A DNA stretch of 64,000 nucleotides from Alteromonas profundi (GCF_010500865.1 NZ_JAAAWN010000016.1:1-64000), one strand, 5' to 3'. Shown: positions 7,874-16,800, counted from the stretch's first letter. Notes: generated from the sequence alone by a model not told the origin. Made by a program: numbers and translations.

Positions 7874-10348
7874 ATGGCACAACAAGCAGCAGAAAAGCGG
7901 ATTGTTCTGATAACTGGTGCATCTGGCGGCGTAGGCAGTGCACTTTGTGAGGTGCTGAAAAAAGATTATCACCTTATTGGGTTGGATTTGACACCTTGCG
8001 AAAGTGCCCATGAAAGTTACGAGTGCGATTTTACCTCCAAAGACTCCATTTCCCTTGCGTTGTATAAAATTCATGAAAAACATGGCGGTCATATTGCCTG
8101 CGTGATTCACCTTGCCGCCTATTATGATTTCTCGGGCGAAGACAACCCCTTGTATGAGGCTCTCAATGTAAAGGGAACGGCGGATTTTCTAACCGAACTG
8201 CAGCGCTTTGATGTGGATCATTTCATCTATTCCTCCACCATGCTCATTCATCGGGCAGGGGTCCCTGGAGAAAAAATCACCGAGGACACGCCCATTGAGC
8301 CCGGCTGGACCTATCCGCAGTCTAAAGCCGATGCCGAAGAAGCCATTCGCAGCCATCATGGCAAAATTCCCTATACCCTGTTACGAATGGCTGGCTTGTA
8401 CGATGACCACACCGCTGTTCCCACTTTAAGCTATCAGATCGCCCGCATTTACGAGCGGCAATTTAAGAGTTGGGTGTACTCGGGCGATAAAATGGCCGGA
8501 CAAGCTTTTTTGCATAAAGACGATATGGTGTCATTGTTTACCGAGCTGGTTGAAAAGCGCCATGAAGTGCCCAAAGAAAATGTACTATTGGCCGGCGAAG
8601 ACAGCGTAATGGGTTATCAGGCGCTGCAAAATCGAATTGGTCATTTGATTTATGGTGAACGAGAGTGGAACACCATCGAAATACCGGAGTATGTTGCTAA
8701 ACCTGGAGCTTGGCTGGAAGAAAAAACCGAGCCGGTGGTACCTGACGCCTTTGATCATGGTGAAAAGCCGTTCATTAAACCATTCATGATTGATTTATCA
8801 AGTGATCATTATGACCTTAATCTCAGCCGGGTAAAGGAACAGTTAAATTGGCGACCACAGCACCACATTTATGATGCACTGGAACGGTTAATTGACAATC
8901 TGAAAAAAGATCCGCCAGGTTGGTATAAAGCCAATGGCATCACTTTGCCAGACTGGATGCAAACGGCGAAGGAAAAAGAAGTTAACGCCAACGCAATTCG
9001 TGAAAAGCACGAAGATCATTATCGTGACGCCCATAGCAACTTTATTTGGGCCCACTTTATGAATATCGGGTTGGCGTTCTGGTTGTTAACCGCGCCATTT
9101 TTGTTGGGGTATGAAAGCCGCGCAATGACGATTAGTGACATGGGGTCGGGACTGGCACTGCTGGTGTTTGCCGGTTTAAGTCTGTCATGGCGAATGAGCC
9201 AGGCTCGCTGGGCCGCGGGAATTGTCGGATTTTGGGTGCTCTCGGCACCGTTGGTGTTCTGGGCTCCTACGGCGGGGGCCTATCTGAACGGCACGTTAGT
9301 GGGCATGCTGATTATTGCTTTTGCCGTGTGCTCGCGGCCAACGCCCGGTGTATCACTAATAGCGGCGGAGACCGGCCCCAATATTCCGCCCGGTTGGGAG
9401 TTTAATCCGTCAAGCTGGGTGCAACGGATGCCTATTATTTTGCTCGCATTTGTAGGTTTTTTTATTTCACGCTATTTGTGTGCCTTCCAGTTAGGACATA
9501 TAGACGCGGTATGGGAACCGTTTTTTGCAGGCGGGGGCGGTGACCCGAAAAATGGCACCGAAGAAATTATCACATCTGAGGTATCTGAGGCGTGGCCGGT
9601 TCCCGACGCCGGGTTAGGTGCTATGACTTATGCGCTGGAAATTCTTACCGGCCTGATGGGGTCAACCCGCCGCTGGCGCACCATGCCCTGGTTGGTAATG
9701 CTGTTCGGCATTATGATTGTGCCATTAGGCGTGGTGTCGATTTTCTTCATTATTATTCAGCCCATCGTTATTGGAACCTGGTGTACACTTTGCCTGGTTG
9801 GTGCAGCAGCCATGCTGATTCAAATTCCTTATTCGCTGGATGAGCTGGTGGCAACTACTGAATTCTTATGGCGTCGTAAAAAGCAAGGTCGCCCATTGCT
9901 ACGTATTTTCTTTACCGGCGATACTGATACAGGAGCCTGGGAGGGTGATGAAAGAGAGTTTGAACGGGGCCCCATAACAGTATTTAAAGACATGATTGCA
10001 GGAGGAGTTACTTTGCCCTGGAATCTTGCGCTCTGCATTCCTGTCGGAGTTTGGCTTATGTCCACTCGTTTGACGCTGGGGACCGAGGGCAGCACGGCTA
10101 ATGCTGATCATGTGGTGGGAGCTCTGGTCCTGACAGTCGTTGTTACTGCTACTGCCGAGTCTGGGCGCATGGCACGTTATGCGCTTGTTCCTCTAGGCCT
10201 GGCATTATTTACCACGCCATTTCTGCTCGGTGCCCCTCTGGTTTCAGTTGTTTCAAGCTTGCTATGTGGCGCATTGCTAATTGGGTTGAGTTTACGAAAA
10301 GGTCATATTAGAGCAAGCTACGGGAAATGGGATAAATTCATTGTTTAG
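7874..10348 (+). CDS. NAD-dependent epimerase-SPW-VKOR fusion protein
   Basis: An 824-residue multidomain protein. Residues 1-330 form an extended-SDR (epimerase/dehydratase) domain with the NAD motif ITGASGGVGSAL near the start and the YPQSK catalytic Tyr/Lys pair near residue 155. A membrane domain with SPW-repeat features follows (about 385-500, FIWAHFMNIGLAFWLLTAPFLLG). Then comes a vitamin K epoxide reductase domain (about 520-660) with the redox CXXC as WCTLC, and a further SPW-like helical segment (about 690-800). VKOR proteins recycle quinones to drive disulfide formation. The fusion suggests a membrane redox enzyme, substrate unknown. ATG at 7874 has AAGGA 7 nt upstream. The protein appears full length. 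Confidence 0.85.
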   Translation: MAQQAAEKRIVLITGASGGVGSALCEVLKKDYHLIGLDLTPCESAHESYECDFTSKDSISLALYKIHEKHGGHIACVIHLAAYYDFSGEDNPLYEALNVKGTADFLTELQRFDVDHFIYSSTMLIHRAGVPGEKITEDTPIEPGWTYPQSKADAEEAIRSHHGKIPYTLLRMAGLYDDHTAVPTLSYQIARIYERQFKSWVYSGDKMAGQAFLHKDDMVSLFTELVEKRHEVPKENVLLAGEDSVMGYQALQNRIGHLIYGEREWNTIEIPEYVAKPGAWLEEKTEPVVPDAFDHGEKPFIKPFMIDLSSDHYDLNLSRVKEQLNWRPQHHIYDALERLIDNLKKDPPGWYKANGITLPDWMQTAKEKEVNANAIREKHEDHYRDAHSNFIWAHFMNIGLAFWLLTAPFLLGYESRAMTISDMGSGLALLVFAGLSLSWRMSQARWAAGIVGFWVLSAPLVFWAPTAGAYLNGTLVGMLIIAFAVCSRPTPGVSLIAAETGPNIPPGWEFNPSSWVQRMPIILLAFVGFFISRYLCAFQLGHIDAVWEPFFAGGGGDPKNGTEEIITSEVSEAWPVPDAGLGAMTYALEILTGLMGSTRRWRTMPWLVMLFGIMIVPLGVVSIFFIIIQPIVIGTWCTLCLVGAAAMLIQIPYSLDELVATTEFLWRRKKQGRPLLRIFFTGDTDTGAWEGDEREFERGPITVFKDMIAGGVTLPWNLALCIPVGVWLMSTRLTLGTEGSTANADHVVGALVLTVVVTATAESGRMARYALVPLGLALFTTPFLLGAPLVSVVSSLLCGALLIGLSLRKGHIRASYGKWDKFIV

Positions 10349-10654
10349 GAAAATAAGAGGGCTTCTTCAATCAGGTTATCCCTCTTGTCGGCAAAAAGCA
10401 TGGATAATAAGCTGCTCCCACAGGTCGCGCTAGAGGCATGTAAATGAATAAGTCTGTTTACGTCAAAATCGCTTGGAAATATACCGGCAGTATCCCTTGG
10501 TAATCACATCATTACCTCTTATCACTTACCAATTTACGAAACTCAAATCGCCAAGACGAATGAACAAAAATTTCAAAAAGCCTGACTTGCCGAGTTACAG
10601 CGCTCTTCAATGATCTTGGCCTTTTTGTTAATAGCATAAAGATGGAGCACATAG
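10349..10654. other. intergenic, boundary of accessory region
   Basis: No convincing gene. A weak hairpin (AAGAGGG / CCCTCTT, 18-nt loop) at 10355-10386 may end transcription of the epimerase gene. The left boundary of the transposon remnant that follows lies somewhere here or has been deleted; I found no copy of the right-end repeats. Confidence 0.4.
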
Positions 10655-11155
10655 GTAGATCCCGACCTCGCAGGTGAACAAGTCGTACTTTGGTGGGGCC
10701 TGTTTGACGACGAATTGTATGTTGAACATGATGGACAACGATATGGTGCTTATTTTCCGATCAGTGGTCCAATTCCCTTGTATAGATATCGTAAGTTTAA
10801 ACAAACCAAAACAGAAAAGCGGCTTGGAAAACTCGAAACGCTAGCAAAGTCACTTAAATTACCGGACTCTGAAAACGATGAGAATCACCAAGTTATTTTG
10901 TCAATGAAGAACGTAGTTGAGCCAGTACCAACGCGAGAATTTGATAATCCAGACCCGTTTAACGAAAAGCGGTTTGAAAACATACTGAAAGCCAAGCTTG
11001 CCATATCCAACTATTTAGGTAAACCCTTGACAATACTTGCGCAAGGCGACAGAGATATGATTGATGCTATTTTGTCTGAGTCTTTAGATAAAGAGGCTGT
11101 CATGAAACGAATAAAAGAATATTTCCATAATAGGAGTGGAGAACATGCAAATTGA
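10655..11155 (+). pseudogene. 3' remnant of TniA/Mu-type DDE transposase
   Basis: About 166 codons of the C-terminal part of a Mu/TniA-type transposase. The frame is open from a stop at 10652 and has no start codon until TTG 10715. The opening residues (DPDLAGEQVVLWWGLFDDEL) resemble the C-terminal beta-barrel of integrase-core Mu-type transposases. The DDE catalytic core and N-terminal DNA-binding domains are missing, so the gene is broken. It overlaps the following ATPase gene by 11 nt, the usual arrangement of TniA-TniB or TnsB-TnsC pairs. Interpretation as a degenerate transposon is inference from the domain remnant and the neighbour. Confidence 0.7.
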
Positions 11156-12116
11156 AGTCATGGAACACTTTGGTATAAAGAAGTATTTTCGTGATGCAGA
11201 CTTCTTTGAAACTGACACGGCCAAAAGGTTATTCAGACAACTCAAAAAGATCATACCTGAAGGCCAGCTCATCGCACTGACTGGTGTTGTCGGTATTGGC
11301 AAAACTACCTACCTAGAAAAAATACAAAAACAATTAGCTGCTGAAAAAAATGTGATAGTTGCAAAGTCACTCTCAGTGGAAAAATCCAAGACAAATTTAA
11401 CCACTTTGATCACAGCGCTGTTTTACGATGTTTCAGGTGATAATGGCTATCGGGTACCAAAGCTTGGCGAAAAGCGCGAGCGAGATTTGCAGGAGCTCAT
11501 CAAGAAGAGTAAAAAGCCTGTTGTGTTGTTTTGTGATGAAGCCCATGACCTGCACCATCGCACACTGACAGGCCTTAAACGCCTAATGGAAGTCATTCAT
11601 GAGGGCGGCGGCAAGTTATCTATTGTATTGGCGGGCCACCCTAAACTTAAAAATGACCTGAAATCTCCCACAATGGAAGAAGTTGGCTACCGCACGGTTA
11701 CCATGTCTCTCGATGCCTCGCAGGGTATTTTACGCGATTATATTTACTGGCTCCTGGATAAATGCACCAATGACAATGTGAAACCAAAAGACGTTATTGA
11801 AGACCAAGCAGTGGAATATCTAGCTGAACATCTCAGTACGCCTCTTCAGGTAGAACAACATCTAACATTAGCCCTAGAAGAAGCTTACAAAGTCGGTATA
11901 AAACCTATCAATGTTGACCTTTTGGAGGAAACACTGTCTAGCCGCATAGATGAAATTGAACCGACACTTATCAGGCATGGTTACAATGAGCGCGTCATTG
12001 CTGAACAATTCCGCTATCGCCCATCCGAAATTAGAAAATTATTCTCTGGAGGGCTAGAACCGAATAGAGCGAAAGAAATGACAGCTGAAATGCGTGAAGC
12101 AGGACTGCCAATTTAG
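11145..12116 (+). CDS. TniB/TnsC-like AAA ATPase of transposon remnant
   Basis: A 323-residue AAA ATPase. Walker A is seen as GVVGIGKTTY (near residue 48) and Walker B as VVLFCDEAHDL (near 125), followed by a sensor-like LAGHPKL. Proteins of this type (TniB, TnsC, MuB) bind DNA and ATP, choose the target and activate the transposase. ATG at 11145 is preferred because AGGAG lies about 9 nt upstream; the frame extends to a GTG at 11136. The partner transposase upstream is truncated, so the system is unlikely to move by itself. The C-terminal 40 residues contain a helix-turn-helix-like segment (VIAEQFRYRPSEIRKLF). Confidence 0.75.
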   Translation: MQIEVMEHFGIKKYFRDADFFETDTAKRLFRQLKKIIPEGQLIALTGVVGIGKTTYLEKIQKQLAAEKNVIVAKSLSVEKSKTNLTTLITALFYDVSGDNGYRVPKLGEKRERDLQELIKKSKKPVVLFCDEAHDLHHRTLTGLKRLMEVIHEGGGKLSIVLAGHPKLKNDLKSPTMEEVGYRTVTMSLDASQGILRDYIYWLLDKCTNDNVKPKDVIEDQAVEYLAEHLSTPLQVEQHLTLALEEAYKVGIKPINVDLLEETLSSRIDEIEPTLIRHGYNERVIAEQFRYRPSEIRKLFSGGLEPNRAKEMTAEMREAGLPI

Positions 12117-12118
12117 AG

Positions 12119-12258
12119 TCGATTAAAGTGGGCCCAACCTGATGAAATCGGTCCCAGTATCAATCAATGTGGTTCCATTCTTAATTAAAGTGAGCCAGCC
12201 TCATAGGGTAAAATCAATGATTGTGGGCCAGGAAGTTCGGATAAAATCGGTTCAGACA
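12119..12258. repeat. tandem transposase-binding-like repeats at transposon right end
   Basis: At least four direct repeats of the form ATYAATNAWTGTGGKYCC follow the ATPase gene. Their GTG cores are at 12128, 12169, 12190 and 12223; related GATRAAATCGGTYC units have cores near 12149 and 12249. The first four cores are about 21 bp apart, i.e. two helical turns. Tn7/Tn5053-type elements carry such arrays for the TnsB/TniA protein at their ends. The element may end at ACA (12256-12258), just before the truncated phosphatase gene. Confidence 0.65.
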
Positions 12259-12268
12259 GGATAAGAAG

Positions 12269-12616
12269 TCAGGTCGCTACAAATAGCAGGGCTAATGAAG
12301 GGGCCCTTGACTCACCTTGATTGCAGTGAATTAATAGTTTCTTTCCTTGCCTCCAATGCTTATTTGAGAATTCTAAAAATGCTGTAAACAAAGGAGGCAT
12401 AAACAACGGGACAGCAGGGTCGATAATATTGAGAAATAGGTCATTTTCTTTCTCAAGCACCAAATAGTTCGGGTGTGTATTTGCCAACTTTCCCCGATAT
12501 CCCACAGAATGCTGATGACATGGGCTTTTGCAAGCATGTACTACAGCAAGATTACTATTGCCATTGGTGCATGACTGGTCGTTTGTGCCAATTACTCTCT
12601 CATGTATTTCTAGCAC
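12269..12616 (-). pseudogene. truncated dual-specificity-like phosphatase
   Basis: A 115-codon frame on the minus strand with a strong Shine-Dalgarno (AAGGAGG, 6 nt before GTG at 12616). It contains the cysteine-phosphatase signature HCNQGESR (HCX5R) near residue 98, as in dual-specificity/tyrosine phosphatases of phage and plasmid origin. The protein stops a dozen residues after the signature, whereas the family normally continues through further helices. The stop lies about 10 bp from the repeat array at the transposon end, so the gene was probably cut by that insertion. Activity of the fragment is unlikely. Confidence 0.65.
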
Positions 12617-12814
12617 GCAGAACCTCCTTGTAACTTTTAACAGTTCATTACTGAAACTTCACAGTAGCGCCCGTTTCCACTAAAAACTATATTCTGTGCT
12701 TTTATAGGAAGGAACTAATGTCTACGTAAATGGGGTAACACGACAGAGCTGACTTCCAGATTGAGGCAAGCTCTGTGATGTTAAGTTTCAGATGAAATTT
12801 TTGTCTAATCCAAT

Positions 12815-13432
12815 TTAGGCTTTGATCCCGCACTTACTTAAAGCTTCTGGCAAGGACGCATCCAGAGCATATTCACCTGTAGTCGATGCCGCCTGATTCA
12901 TCCCAATCGTTCTGTACTTTATTTCTTTGCCATTGACCATTTCATCTAAAATCGCTCTGGCTTTTTCGCCTGTGGCAGCAGTAAATGGAGACATCGCCCT
13001 TGCGCTTCCCTCCATAGCAGCATCATATGTCCGCTGAGCCTGCTTGCGGCTCTCTTCAGGTAAGTTCTCAACGTACTGAGAAAAGTCCACAGTGGAGGCT
13101 TGTGGGGCATAATCTAACGGTGTTTCACTGGTGTTTATTGTCCAAGCGTCGTTGTTATCAATGCGTATCTGGACGTTGCCAACTGGGATACGGTAGTTAC
13201 CACCGCTTTTGATACCGACCCGCAAGTCATTATCTACCACTTCGATATAGGGGTAATAGTGATTGCTGTATGTGAACACGCTACTTTTTGTGTATAAGCT
13301 GCCGACTGACACCGAACACGTTTTCTTATCGGTAAACTCGTCCACATTGACAGAGGCTACCCACGATATTTTTGGCGACGTACCCGCGCAGCCACTGAGA
13401 ACTATTGCCAGACCAACTATTCCGTATTTCAA
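12815..13432 (-). CDS. hypothetical lipoprotein
   Basis: A 205-residue secreted protein with a short signal peptide and lipobox (IVLSGC, cysteine 15), so probably anchored in the outer or inner membrane. The remainder looks like a beta-rich domain followed by a helical stretch (EESRKQAQRTYDAAME). The only start in this frame is TTG at 13432, preceded by AGGGA. I do not recognise a family. It is flanked by small genes in a mobile region. Confidence 0.6.
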   Translation of the reverse strand: MKYGIVGLAIVLSGCAGTSPKISWVASVNVDEFTDKKTCSVSVGSLYTKSSVFTYSNHYYPYIEVVDNDLRVGIKSGGNYRIPVGNVQIRIDNNDAWTINTSETPLDYAPQASTVDFSQYVENLPEESRKQAQRTYDAAMEGSARAMSPFTAATGEKARAILDEMVNGKEIKYRTIGMNQAASTTGEYALDASLPEALSKCGIKA

Positions 13433-13693
13433 AATCCCTATTCCTCTTTATATTACAAAGTCGTATTCGACGCGGCCCTTATAGGCCGACTCTCTGCTGA
13501 AAATAGCACAGGAGGTTTAGCAATACACGCTGCATGAAGTTGGTAAGGCCCTAGTCGACTAGACACTTTGTAGCATTATAATTAAATAAACCATGAGGTG
13601 TTTGAATAAGCGGAAAACGCTATCCCGAAGATCCGGAATACGTACACAAGAGACTGTCAGATTTGGTCTAGCTCTATCTCTGAAAGTGTCAGG

Positions 13694-13882
13694 TTAAGTG
13701 ACGACTAATCCAAATAAGGCAACGCCTATTATCCCCTTGCCTTTAAATAACAGGCCAAACAACGCAGCTCCCAAGACCCCAATAAAAATTATGTTAGCTA
13801 GCATGCCTAGAGGGTGGGCATTGTTAGCATGGCCTACGATTAACTCAAGTTCCTGCTTATTGGGTTTCATCTTGCTTTTCAT
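13694..13882 (-). CDS. small two-helix membrane protein
   Basis: A 62-residue frame (or 58 residues from the second ATG at 13870) with two hydrophobic segments, LGMLANIIFIGVLGAALFGLLF and a GIIGVALFGLVV tail separated by a lysine turn. The start overlaps the 3' end of the gene at 13857-14180 by 26 nt, which suggests translational coupling. No family recognised. The overlapping pair may form a functional unit, but this rests on arrangement only. Confidence 0.45.
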   Translation of the reverse strand: MKSKMKPNKQELELIVGHANNAHPLGMLANIIFIGVLGAALFGLLFKGKGIIGVALFGLVVT

Positions 13883-14180
13883 GCTCCCAGATTCTTTCTA
13901 AAATAACTGCTCTTAGAGCATCCGCAGCGCCAGGTGAACTCAGTACGTAGATTCTTTTAGTAGTACAGATGGTCGATACCGTTCGCAGGGTGCTTTTGTC
14001 CACGCCGTCGTGCGTGTACTGTTTATCTTGGCCAAAGGCAAAAGGTGGTACTCCAGAAAGCTCTTCAATTATCCGCTCTGGCTCTTTATCTCGACGCTTT
14101 TGTGCTTCTTTCAACATTTGCTCATTGAGCGCTCTCAGCCTATCAAGTCCTTTTTTCAAAACAACTCCTACGTTTTCCAT
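13857..14180 (-). CDS. hypothetical protein
   Basis: A 107-residue, highly charged soluble protein with an N-terminal helical, possibly coiled-coil segment (LKKGLDRLRALNEQMLKEA, about residues 8-30). It has no recognisable motif. It is followed by an overlapping small membrane protein gene. No strong ribosome binding site is visible before ATG 14180. Confidence 0.5.
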   Translation of the reverse strand: MENVGVVLKKGLDRLRALNEQMLKEAQKRRDKEPERIIEELSGVPPFAFGQDKQYTHDGVDKSTLRTVSTICTTKRIYVLSSPGAADALRAVILERIWEHEKQDETQ

Positions 14181-14288
14181 TTTCTAATGCTGTTACTGCA
14201 TAATAGACATTTCTAACTACTCTGCCAGTGATGTCTTATCGACTTAATAAAAGTGGGCATGCTGCAAAATAAAATCTCGGCTATGACT

Positions 14289-14549
14289 TTACGCCTCAAA
14301 AAGCGTCTCAAATGATGCTACGCCGTTCTTACGTAAAAACCTAGCCAAGTTGTCGAGTCGCCATGTTCTAGGTTCGTCTGAGCGCCCATGGCGCATTACA
14401 TAAGCTATTTCTGTATTGGCATTGATGGCCACGACAAAAAACTTCTGAGGTTCGGTTGGGCTTTCTTGAGCTATAACCTTTGTGATGGATTGAGTTTCCA
14501 GCTGTCTAACAAACTCACCTTCTTTTATTCTATAGAACGCGTTCGCCAT
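14289..14549 (-). CDS. hypothetical protein
   Basis: An 86-residue protein with a compact alpha/beta pattern (FYRIKEGEF at the start, then KFFVVAINANTEIAYVM, then TWRLDNLARFLRKNG). I do not recognise it; the pattern is like small accessory proteins of conjugative elements. No strong Shine-Dalgarno is seen. It reads in the same direction as the other small genes to its left. Confidence 0.5.
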   Translation of the reverse strand: MANAFYRIKEGEFVRQLETQSITKVIAQESPTEPQKFFVVAINANTEIAYVMRHGRSDEPRTWRLDNLARFLRKNGVASFETLFEA

Positions 14550-15014
14550 AATTTACATCTTGAGTTATTGTTGTCGACATTATGGTGTATTGTTGATTCT
14601 TGTAAAGACTTTCCACCCATTAAGCCGTTTACTTTTACACTTATGAACTTAACGTGATTTCATCAGCATTAACACTACATGTGCTGTTTTACTTAAATTT
14701 TGAACACCATATGTCGTGTTTTTATAAAAACCCTTTTTTAAGAATAAATTTATTTTTATGTTTTAGAAATAATTAAAAGCGCTTGCAATCTGGATATTTT
14801 ACGCTTGTATAACGCTAAAAAGTTAGTTGTTACTAACATAAATTTCATGCCAGTTTAGGTGCTTGAAATACCACCAGAAATTGGGTTGCAATACGACTAA
14901 AACCTCACTATCTTGTTTTGTGACGCTGGATATGTGAGCAGGGTGTAAGCGCTGTGACTTTCTAGGGTTGGAAACCGAAAGGCCAGCTACCAACTGGCCT
15001 CTCTGAGTCGGGAC
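14550..15014. other. AT-rich intergenic region with terminator-like hairpin
   Basis: No gene is supported. The region is AT-rich, particularly at 14690-14830. A 7-bp hairpin (AGGCCAG / CTGGCCT, 7-nt loop) at 14980-15000, read leftward, runs into TTTC and could end a leftward transcript coming from 15203. Confidence 0.4.
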
Positions 15015-15203
15015 TCATTGTTTTGGAAATGGACCCATGAAGATTATCAATTGGCGTTGGACATCTTCATGCTCAAAGTATCGTAAGTGGCTATGAAAAA
15101 TCAAGAGAGTTAACAAGTAAATTTGTGCATCTAAGGTGTATAGGCTTTGCAACTTTTTTGCAGTCCAAAGCGACTTTAATAAGTATTTCAATGAGTTCCT
15201 CAT
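15015..15203 (-). CDS. possible small protein
   Basis: A 62-codon frame with a hydrophobic, basic character (LKYLLKSLW near the start). Support is weak: no clear ribosome binding site. In its favour, a terminator-like hairpin lies 15 nt after its stop, and the frame is divergent from two coupled micro-genes. It may be spurious. Confidence 0.25.
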   Translation of the reverse strand: MRNSLKYLLKSLWTAKKLQSLYTLDAQIYLLTLLIFHSHLRYFEHEDVQRQLIIFMGPFPKQ

Positions 15204-15224
15204 TATCTATTGAGGTAAATTCAT

Positions 15225-15347
15225 ATGACACTAATAGTGTTTAAGGACACGCCATGTCCTCATAAATATGGCAACATCTATACACATTCTGAGTTTGAAC
15301 CTTTGGTGTGTGACAAACCCACCGTTACTGGAGGGTTCGAGCTATGA
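15225..15347 (+). CDS. micro-gene, 40 residues, coupled to next
   Basis: An ATG at 15225 with GAGG 9 nt upstream opens a 40-codon frame containing two cysteines separated widely (TPCPHKYG and LVCDK). Its TGA overlaps the next ATG as ATGA at 15344-15347. The coupling and the ribosome binding site support it as real; no family is recognised. Confidence 0.4.
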   Translation: MTLIVFKDTPCPHKYGNIYTHSEFEPLVCDKPTVTGGFEL

Positions 15348-15475
15348 GTGGTAATTACATTGAAGGTAACTACGTGTTTTGTCGCTTTAGACGCAAGAAA
15401 AACAGTACAGAGATGTTAGATGCTCATGATTATGGGTATAAAGCGTGGCGTATCCCTATAAAGCGTAAGGGCTAG
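15344..15475 (+). CDS. micro-gene, 43 residues
   Basis: A 43-residue basic protein (FCRFRRKKN near the middle, IPIKRKG at the end) with a strong GGAGGG 8 nt before ATG 15344, lying inside the preceding micro-gene's 3' end. It is followed 17 nt later by a terminator hairpin shared with hipA. The net positive charge suggests nucleic-acid contact, but no family is recognised. Confidence 0.45.
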   Translation: MSGNYIEGNYVFCRFRRKKNSTEMLDAHDYGYKAWRIPIKRKG

Positions 15476-15492
15476 TAGGGTATCGCATTAGT

Positions 15493-15517
15493 GGGGGCCG
15501 GATAGCCCCCATTTTTA
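15493..15517. terminator. bidirectional terminator
   Basis: A 6-bp GC stem (GGGGGC / GCCCCC, 6-nt loop) followed by ATTTTTAT, ending the micro-gene pair; its right edge touches the hipA stop codon. Confidence 0.75.
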
Positions 15518-16798
15518 TATTCTCACTTTGGACAACACGCCTTCAGCTATCAGATCCCCAGTCTCTTTGTCGAAGTCTTCAGAAGCATCAGCAAAGGTTT
15601 TACTCAAAGCAACATCAACATCCGCGTTAAGTGCTTCAATGTAACCCATAGCCAACTCATCATTTATGAACGTCTTAGCTGCATGTGATTTCCAATGTCT
15701 CATTTGAATGTCTGCCCAGATGTAATGATTATTTTTAGACATTACCTTCATCGCCATCCGCAGTTCCTTGCGTCTGAATTGGTTTCTGAATGGATACGCT
15801 GAAATCACGTCGTAAAGCGGAGTAAGCCAATGGCCAGTATGGTCAAGGTAAACACTGAAGTTCTTTGCGTGGCCATCAATGCCCATCAACAGCCAAAATA
15901 CGTATTGCGCAAGAAAGAACTGATACATGTCATTTTCGCTATCAGTACTAAAGCGCAGTAGATTGGCTATCTCACTCGCACCCGGCCCCCCATTTGCTTC
16001 ATACTTTGACTGGCCAGCTCTACCAAGTGCTTGGCACATGTCTTCTTGAGTAAGTCGATATATTAGGCCGTCCTCACCTTGCTGCCTATCAAACCGTTCA
16101 ACCACCAGCGCTTTTTGGTCACCGAAAGTGCGTATATCCGCTTGTGCAACGTTGAATCCCAGGTAACGCATAAATCTCAGGCAGAACCATTCATTATCTA
16201 CACTGTTTGTTAGCTTTAGCCCGTTTTCTAAATCATGGATTGGCAGTTTGAATATATGGGTTGTTGGAGTGGTACCTAGAGGGCGATGCCATTTTTCTTC
16301 ATGAAGTGTCAGCGCGGTTTTCTCTTGTGCACCTGCAAGGGATATTCTGAATACGTCATCATCATCCATACCCAGTGTTTTACGTCTTACTGTATTCCTA
16401 AGGTGCGCTTCGATATCGGCATGACTCATTGCCTCAAGCTTTAATTCGTCGATCCCATCGACGGGTTCCGCTGTTAAAGAAAGAGAGCCAACGCAATCAC
16501 GGCCAATCTCACTCAACAAATCCATTGTGTCTGTAGAGTAGGCGCCAACACGGTCAACAATTAACTTACGAATCTCAATGTCGTCCGGCAGTAGGTTGTC
16601 GAAGTAAAAGCGCACCAGGTCACCGGTGTGTCTCTTTTTGGTAAGCGGCATCGATAGACTAATTGGGTGTGCGTATTCTGCGGATAGCCACTCACCGTCG
16701 TAAGTAAATGCATGCGTGGCACCAGAGCGCTCGAATGTACCTACGTGCCGGCCATTGATGCCCACTGAGAGATTGTTAGTTTTTCTCCTCTTAGCCAT
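15515..16798 (-). CDS. hipA: HipA-family serine/threonine kinase toxin
   Basis: A 427-residue HipA-type protein kinase, the toxin of a type II toxin-antitoxin module; E. coli HipA phosphorylates glutamyl-tRNA synthetase and induces persistence. Visible family features are the N-terminal domain (PISLSMPL, VRFYFDNLLPDD), the ATP-binding loop region (VFRISLAGAQEKTAL), a KLP strand, VVERFDR, and the catalytic loop GIDGHAKNFS followed by TPLYDVISAYPF. The length is close to E. coli HipA (440). It starts 2 nt after the hipB stop, so hipBA is one operon. No missing catalytic residue is apparent. Its actual target is unknown. Confidence 0.9.
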   Translation of the reverse strand: MAKRRKTNNLSVGINGRHVGTFERSGATHAFTYDGEWLSAEYAHPISLSMPLTKKRHTGDLVRFYFDNLLPDDIEIRKLIVDRVGAYSTDTMDLLSEIGRDCVGSLSLTAEPVDGIDELKLEAMSHADIEAHLRNTVRRKTLGMDDDDVFRISLAGAQEKTALTLHEEKWHRPLGTTPTTHIFKLPIHDLENGLKLTNSVDNEWFCLRFMRYLGFNVAQADIRTFGDQKALVVERFDRQQGEDGLIYRLTQEDMCQALGRAGQSKYEANGGPGASEIANLLRFSTDSENDMYQFFLAQYVFWLLMGIDGHAKNFSVYLDHTGHWLTPLYDVISAYPFRNQFRRKELRMAMKVMSKNNHYIWADIQMRHWKSHAAKTFINDELAMGYIEALNADVDVALSKTFADASEDFDKETGDLIAEGVLSKVRI

Positions 16799-16800
16799 AA

